From Ancistrus triradiatus (taxonomy: Eukaryota; Chordata; Actinopteri; Siluriformes; Loricariidae), in assembly GCA_025084515.1 (NCBI GenBank), contig JAJAGP010000763.1, positions 237,223-301,222 of the forward strand: a stretch of DNA of 64,000 bases. The letters run 5' to 3'. This document shows positions 58,954 through 64,000 of the stretch, one piece after another. Both the position numbers and the translations under genes were made by a program. Each line of letters begins with the position of its first letter. Position 1 is the first letter of the stretch. Under the pieces are notes generated by a model. That model was not told where the DNA came from and made no database searches. It saw only the letters and a list, made by a program, of their open reading frames with translations.

Positions 58954-61212
58954 TACATACAGTGTTCCGTTTTGGGCTCATGTGACCAATATAGTAGTAG
59001 TTCAGAATATCGTATAGTTCAGATCCTGTTTGTAACAATACAAAATATGAAAATGTTCAAGATCAACACTTATGCACGGTGCTGTGTGAGAACTCAAAGT
59101 CTCCATAATGACAGGAATATGTGCCAGTTTGGATCTGGAAGGGACTGCAGTTCACTGTAGTTTTGATTGAAGAAAAAAACTAAAGTAACTCAGTTTAAGG
59201 TTTGAGTTGGGTGTAGATGAAGATATTTGGTTATCTACAGTTACACAAAAGTCAATGGCAATAGCCCAGAAAGACTTAAATACAAATGTGTGTACATGTG
59301 TTTAAGTGTTGTCGTTTGACAGAAAGAAAAAGAGCCAGACTGGGACTGGGTATTGTAATGATGCATGAGTGGGTTTGTTAGGAATAGATTTGGGTGAGGG
59401 GTGGTTACAGCCCTCAGGGGCTAAAGGCTTTCCCCTACTTCTCCCTTGTCCCAAACTTATTTATCATTTCAAGGTGACCTACTTAAACATCATTAATTCA
59501 TTCAAGGCTCACTCTCACACATGCATACAAGCTCAAACACACACATGGAGGTTTCTCATAACCATCAGTCAGAAATGTAAATCTTAAAAACAAGGTTTCA
59601 ACAAACATCAGTCTGCTTCTAAACAAAGTGAGAATAGATGGAATGTGTGAAAATGACCAAATCTGGAATTCTGATCAGGTATGAAGTGTTACTGCATTTG
59701 GCACATGCGACTGAGTGGCTGCCAGGATGTTCTCGATCTTAGTGTGAAGGCACCAACCATCATGGACCAGAGTCAAAGCCCATCAGCGTAATGGATCATA
59801 ATGAAGCTGCAAATGCTGTTTGTCCACCATAGTCATGATCTCAACACAGGCCCCTTCAACAACTAGAGATGGAAACCATGCTAAGTGAAGGAACATTACA
59901 CAGAGGTTATGTCGATGAAAAATCGTTTTCATAAAGGGGTTTCACATATGCATTTTTACTTTAAATACAAGTCAGGGTTGGGTCTATGATAATGTCTCAG
60001 TACAGGGAAACTTCTTGACTTTTTTCATATATGGCTGTCAATGTCTGTTCCTAAATTAGATGTTACTAATTAGTGACACTGAGGCTGAAATTTGCCCTTG
60101 AGATTATGATTATATGTATACAATAATGATATGATTTAGCATCATCTCTTCACTGATTTTGTTACCCAATCCATTGTGTCGTTTGCCATACCCACAAGGC
60201 CATTGCCCAACAGATCCATCTTATCTCCCTAGTATTAATGCCTCTTTAAATAGAGCAATGTGTCAACATCTGCCAACCCTGACCTGCCTAGACCTTTCAA
60301 CCTGTCTCTTTAGTGACAGAGGTTGGCCAAAATATTCAGAGATGATACAGTATTGCATCATACTATATCTAGTTCATGCACACAGCCCTTTTTTCCTGCT
60401 GAGTGACTCCAGTGTTTGTGCTGTTGGCAGTGTGTTCTGCATCACATGATCTGACTTGACAAGCGCACCACTGTCACGTTAAGTGTGTCCAATCTGAAAT
60501 TCTAATTAACGAACTTGCAGCCGCATTGTCTTATACATTTCCTCTCTTGTTTGGTTAGGTCTGTTTATTTGGTAGCATTTCTCTTCTGATACTGTTTTCC
60601 ATTTCATTCCATGACGTGTACATTCATAGGACTATTTCATTGAGCATTTGCCTGCAAACTATGAAGCAGATTTAATTATTTACTTTAGGCTGTAATAGTT
60701 ACAACAGTTGACAAGATATGCACATTTTATGATGGCTCTTACTCCTCAAGTTCCTCACATAATTCTGATTATATAGATACATTTATGTACTAACTATATT
60801 ATATACATTTTATTCAATTCGTCAGCGCTGCATAAAAATAAAACAAGAAGTTGAGAGTACTGAGAAAAAATATTTTTCAGCCAGTAACAGCTTATTTATC
60901 AGCTAATTAATAGAGGATGACAGATTTAATGGAAAGCTTCCGAGCTAGGATATGTGCAGTTCGATAGTTAGCCAGCGTACTAGCTGCTTGCCTGTTGCAC
61001 ATACCGGCCATCCAGTTACTTTTTAAATGGACTGATTATGTATATTATTTCCTATTGAAGCAGAGTTTACACTCATTTGTATACGTAAATAATCCTGATA
61101 CTTAAAATGCTTAACAATTATGAAACCTAAAACTAGATATCAGCAGGGAAACATAGAGGAATTCCAAATGACCTACTCATATATGAGTCCTGGAAAGTAT
61201 TGTACACTTACC
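58954..61212. other. 3' flank, no gene seen
   Basis: Unique-looking, AT-rich sequence with no recognised repeat. The 96-codon frame at 60159-60449 has no homology signal that I can see. Confidence 0.4.
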
Positions 61213-61445
61213 AGCCACTTTATTAGGTACCCCTTGCTACTATTGGATTGGATCCCCTTTTGTCTTCAGAACTGCCTTAATTCTTCACGGCATAGATTCA
61301 GCAAGGTGCTGGAAATACTCCTCCGATATTTTAGTCCTCGTTGACATGATAGCATCACACAGTTGCTGCAGATTTGCTGGCTGCACATCCATGACGCAAA
61401 CCTCCCGTTCCACCACATGCCAAAAGTGCTCTATTGGACCAGTTT
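61213..61445 (-). mobile_element. Tc1-like C-terminal end with terminus
   Basis: The minus strand encodes TGPIEHFWHVVEREVCVMDV, QPANLQQLCDAIMST and EEYFQHLAESMP. The end CACTTTATTAGGTACCCC resembles a Tc1 terminus. The N-terminal part is absent. Confidence 0.7.
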
Positions 61446-63004
61446 GAGATGACTTGAGCTTTGTGACACGGTGCGAAGAAGATGGTAACACTGTTCTTTT
61501 GGGCAGTAAGGCATTTTAAGGGCTACTAACTTATTCAGATAGCTATTTGTCACAGATCTTGTTAAAGCCTTAAAGATTGTAAAACAGCACGGGATTAGAA
61601 AATGCTGGTTCGAACAAGCAGCTCGTCTTTCATCCAAGAGTCAGTTTGACTCATTACCACCAGATGGCACTAAAATCCTTATTCCCAGCTGCTAAGTTCC
61701 TCCATTCCATCCCTCAGTATACACTCCTCGGTCTCATTCTCTCGTTTCCTCATTTCTTCATCTTTAAGCATATTGAATCAGAACCAGTCAGAGGTAAAAT
61801 GGAGGTAGAACTAATCTATTTCCACGGCTGTCTCAATCCCCTAATACAGTGATGAAATCATTTAATCACAAGTCATCATCTTCATCATCTCCCTCCTTTG
61901 ACAGTTGCTTTACACGGTTAAAGCAAGGGTGCGATTAAGAGCAGCTTTGCGTGGGCAGATAGACAAGGCCCTCAACATGCTTTTGTTCATCCAGCTGGTG
62001 TCAGTTGTGGCATGATGACAGTAGATGTTTGGCTGAAGATTAGACTTGTTTTTGATTTTTAAATACAGCAAGAAAAACTTAAGGAACCCCCCCGGAATCG
62101 TGCTTAAATCATTTCTAGAGCATTCTATCAGGGGACAGATTGTCAGTCACATTTCCTGTTATTTTTTATATTTGTACATTTGCCTTTATGGCTTGATGAC
62201 AGAAAATAAAAACGACAACAATGACAGAACACTATTTAAGTCTTTACTTCCCACTAATCTTTATGTGTTCCTGGAATTCTTCTAACTATGGATGTCAAAT
62301 TTTTACAATGAGCATCCCTTCTAGCTGTAATTACAGTCAGAGCTCTGAAAACCTTTTTTATACACAAGTATTTGATTTTGTTTTGAACCATATGTCATCC
62401 ATTTAGTCCAGTGGGCTATTTCCTTAAAGTCAGGTTCCATTGATTAGGCTATAGACAGATACTGTAGCTCAGGCTGCCTAACAGGCTCATTTTAGTGATG
62501 CTGCTGATTTTCTACATGGTCAGTAGGTCATGTGACCCTCCAACATGCAAATGTAGACAGCAATCATCTAACTCCTCAAATCTGAATATGCTACAGACGT
62601 CACACTCCAGGTTTTAACTTGGTACACTCATTTGCCAGCTTACCAGGTAGCAATGTGACTTACATGACGATGGCATTTTTGTGTGTATGGTCCTGGTATG
62701 TCAGCCACAACCCGGTTGAACCAAGTTTGTAAAAACAAATAGTCATTCTACTAAGAATTTAGACCCCACTTATTAGGTATTCCAGCCTATTTTACCAGCA
62801 TACATTTTACAGATTTTTTTTATTTTCATGCACAACCTTAATTTGCTAAATAAGAATACTATTACATTAACTAGGATCATATTACATTATCTCTAATATA
62901 TTATTTTAATTATTATATTTTAAATACATTATCTCTGTTACAGTTTATGTAGCTTCTGTTTATTTAAACTATTACTATAAACTTATTAAATAGATAAGTT
63001 AGGT
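61446..63004. other. 3' flank, no gene seen
   Basis: Unique-looking sequence; the short frames lack splice signals and family motifs. Confidence 0.4.
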
Positions 63005-63215
63005 TAATTCTTACATATAACATCTAGGCCACCCAAGGAGCTTGGGTTTCTTTTTTGAGTCTCTGTCCTACCAATGTCTCTAATGTTTAGGGAGTTATTC
63101 CTTGTCAGTGTTGCCCTAGACTTGCTCGATTTGGGCTTTTGGCTTAGATAATAGAAGATAACACAACATTGGAAAGCTGCTTTGAGAGAATGCACCACAA
63201 GCACTAGGAATAACT
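63005..63215 (+). repeat. Second copy of the 45.2 kb interspersed repeat
   Basis: Shares GGCCACCCAAGGAGCTTGGG and GGGAGTTATTCCTTG with 45235-45450; more decayed. Confidence 0.55.
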
Positions 63216-63611
63216 GAATCTATATGCAGAAATCCAGGAATCTGACTGGCTTTCAAATGTCAGCGTTACTTTAAACTCGTTAAGTAAGGCTTCCTTGCAG
63301 TAAATCCAATTCTTTGTGCCTTTCCCTCTCAGAATAACCGCACAATTGTAATGCAGCTCACTACATGGTGACTTGCATACATCTACCAACTGAGCCCCGA
63401 TATCAAGAGGAGTGTTCTGTGATAAGGGGGTGACACTCCCAAGAAGAAGAAAATCATCAGAACTGATGAACTCATCTACAGACTCATCTGTAGAACTGTA
63501 GCATTGGACGTTCCTTGAATGTGCATTTGAGCAGATAAGTTTAGACTGCCCTCTCTGGTGACTAAGCCTCTCCAGGGTGTTGACACAGACTCTCTCGCTT
63601 CATGTGTGGGT

Positions 63612-63613
<2 letters not shown>

Positions 63614-63644
<31 letters not shown>
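63614..63644. repeat. (GT)n microsatellite
   Basis: About 15 GT units, right after the donor of the candidate exon at 63650. Confidence 0.97.
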
Positions 63645-63646
<2 letters not shown>

Positions 63647-63649
63647 CAC

Positions 63650-63729
63650 CAGTCCGCACCAGTGTGTGGCTCACATAGTCCATCTCACCATGGGCTCGGC
63701 CACCCAGCAAGCACTCTAAGAGGTCAGAA
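63650..63729 (-). CDS. Candidate coding exon of an unrecognised gene
   Basis: On the minus strand an acceptor GCAAG is followed by 80 bp open in one frame, including SDLLECLLGGRAHGEMDYVS and HTLVRT, then a consensus donor G|gtgagc. A (CA)n repeat follows at once. The amino acid composition looks protein-like, but I do not recognise the family and found no partner exon. Confidence 0.3.
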
Positions 63730-63868
63730 CTTGCAGTGTACCAATGCATGCCGGCACAGTAGCGATGCACTACTCATGCTTTGGGCCAAAGAGCTAATAT
63801 AACCTAATATAAATAAACGCTAAATGCTCAGGACTGGATTATTACTGCACAAGCATGAACGATACATA

Positions 63869-64000
63869 CAGTGGTGCTTGAAAGTTTGTGAACCCTTTAG
63901 AATGTTCTATATTTCTGCATAAATATGACCTAAAACATCATCAGATTTTCACACAAGTCCTAAAAGTAGATAAAGAGAACCCAGTTACACAAATGAGACA
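63869..64000. mobile_element. Tc1-like family A, left end running off the window
   Basis: CAGTGGTGCTTGAAAGTTTG next to TA, identical in layout to 57334. It continues past the right edge. Confidence 0.9.

Overview
The window looks like part of a teleost fish nuclear chromosome. It has split genes with GT-AG introns, several Tc1/mariner families, a tRNA-derived SINE with a typical fish 3' tail, a Penelope-like retroelement, and remnants of L1 and Ty3/gypsy. The repeat mix suggests an otophysan such as a catfish or characin, but that is inference. I recognise no bacterial genes, CRISPR array, rRNA or true tRNA gene.

Two protein-coding genes can be assembled exon by exon. On the minus strand, from about 11.2 kb off the left edge, lies IRAG2 (LRMP/Jaw1). 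Seven coding exons are visible; the 5'-most coding exon, one internal exon and the 3' end are missing. On the plus strand, 19,724 to 53,382, lies BCAT1, the cytosolic branched-chain aminotransferase, with 11 coding exons in compatible phases that predict 390 residues. The head-to-head order IRAG2-BCAT1 matches the human neighbourhood on 12p12, as I recall it.

Layout: 0-11.3 kb, IRAG2 exons separated by Tc1, SINE and foldback repeats. 11.3-19.7 kb, the divergent intergenic region, with a candidate IRAG2 5' exon, a Penelope-like element and a foldback MITE split by a Tc1 element. 19.7-53.4 kb, BCAT1, whose long introns hold L1, gypsy and many Tc1 copies. 53.4-64 kb, a gene-poor 3' flank with Tc1 copies and one candidate exon near the right edge.

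Sequence quality is uneven. A 100-base N gap lies inside one Tc1 copy, and about 39.0-43.9 kb, 54.2-55.5 kb and 58.0-58.75 kb carry dense small indels typical of unpolished gap filling. BCAT1 exon 7 lies in such a stretch and is frame-broken although its total length is exactly right. All transposon genes seen are broken. The most interesting points are the IRAG2 intron made largely of a TG microsatellite, loss of the second cysteine of the BCAT CXXC motif, a candidate conserved noncoding block in the last BCAT1 intron, and the nested and composite transposons.
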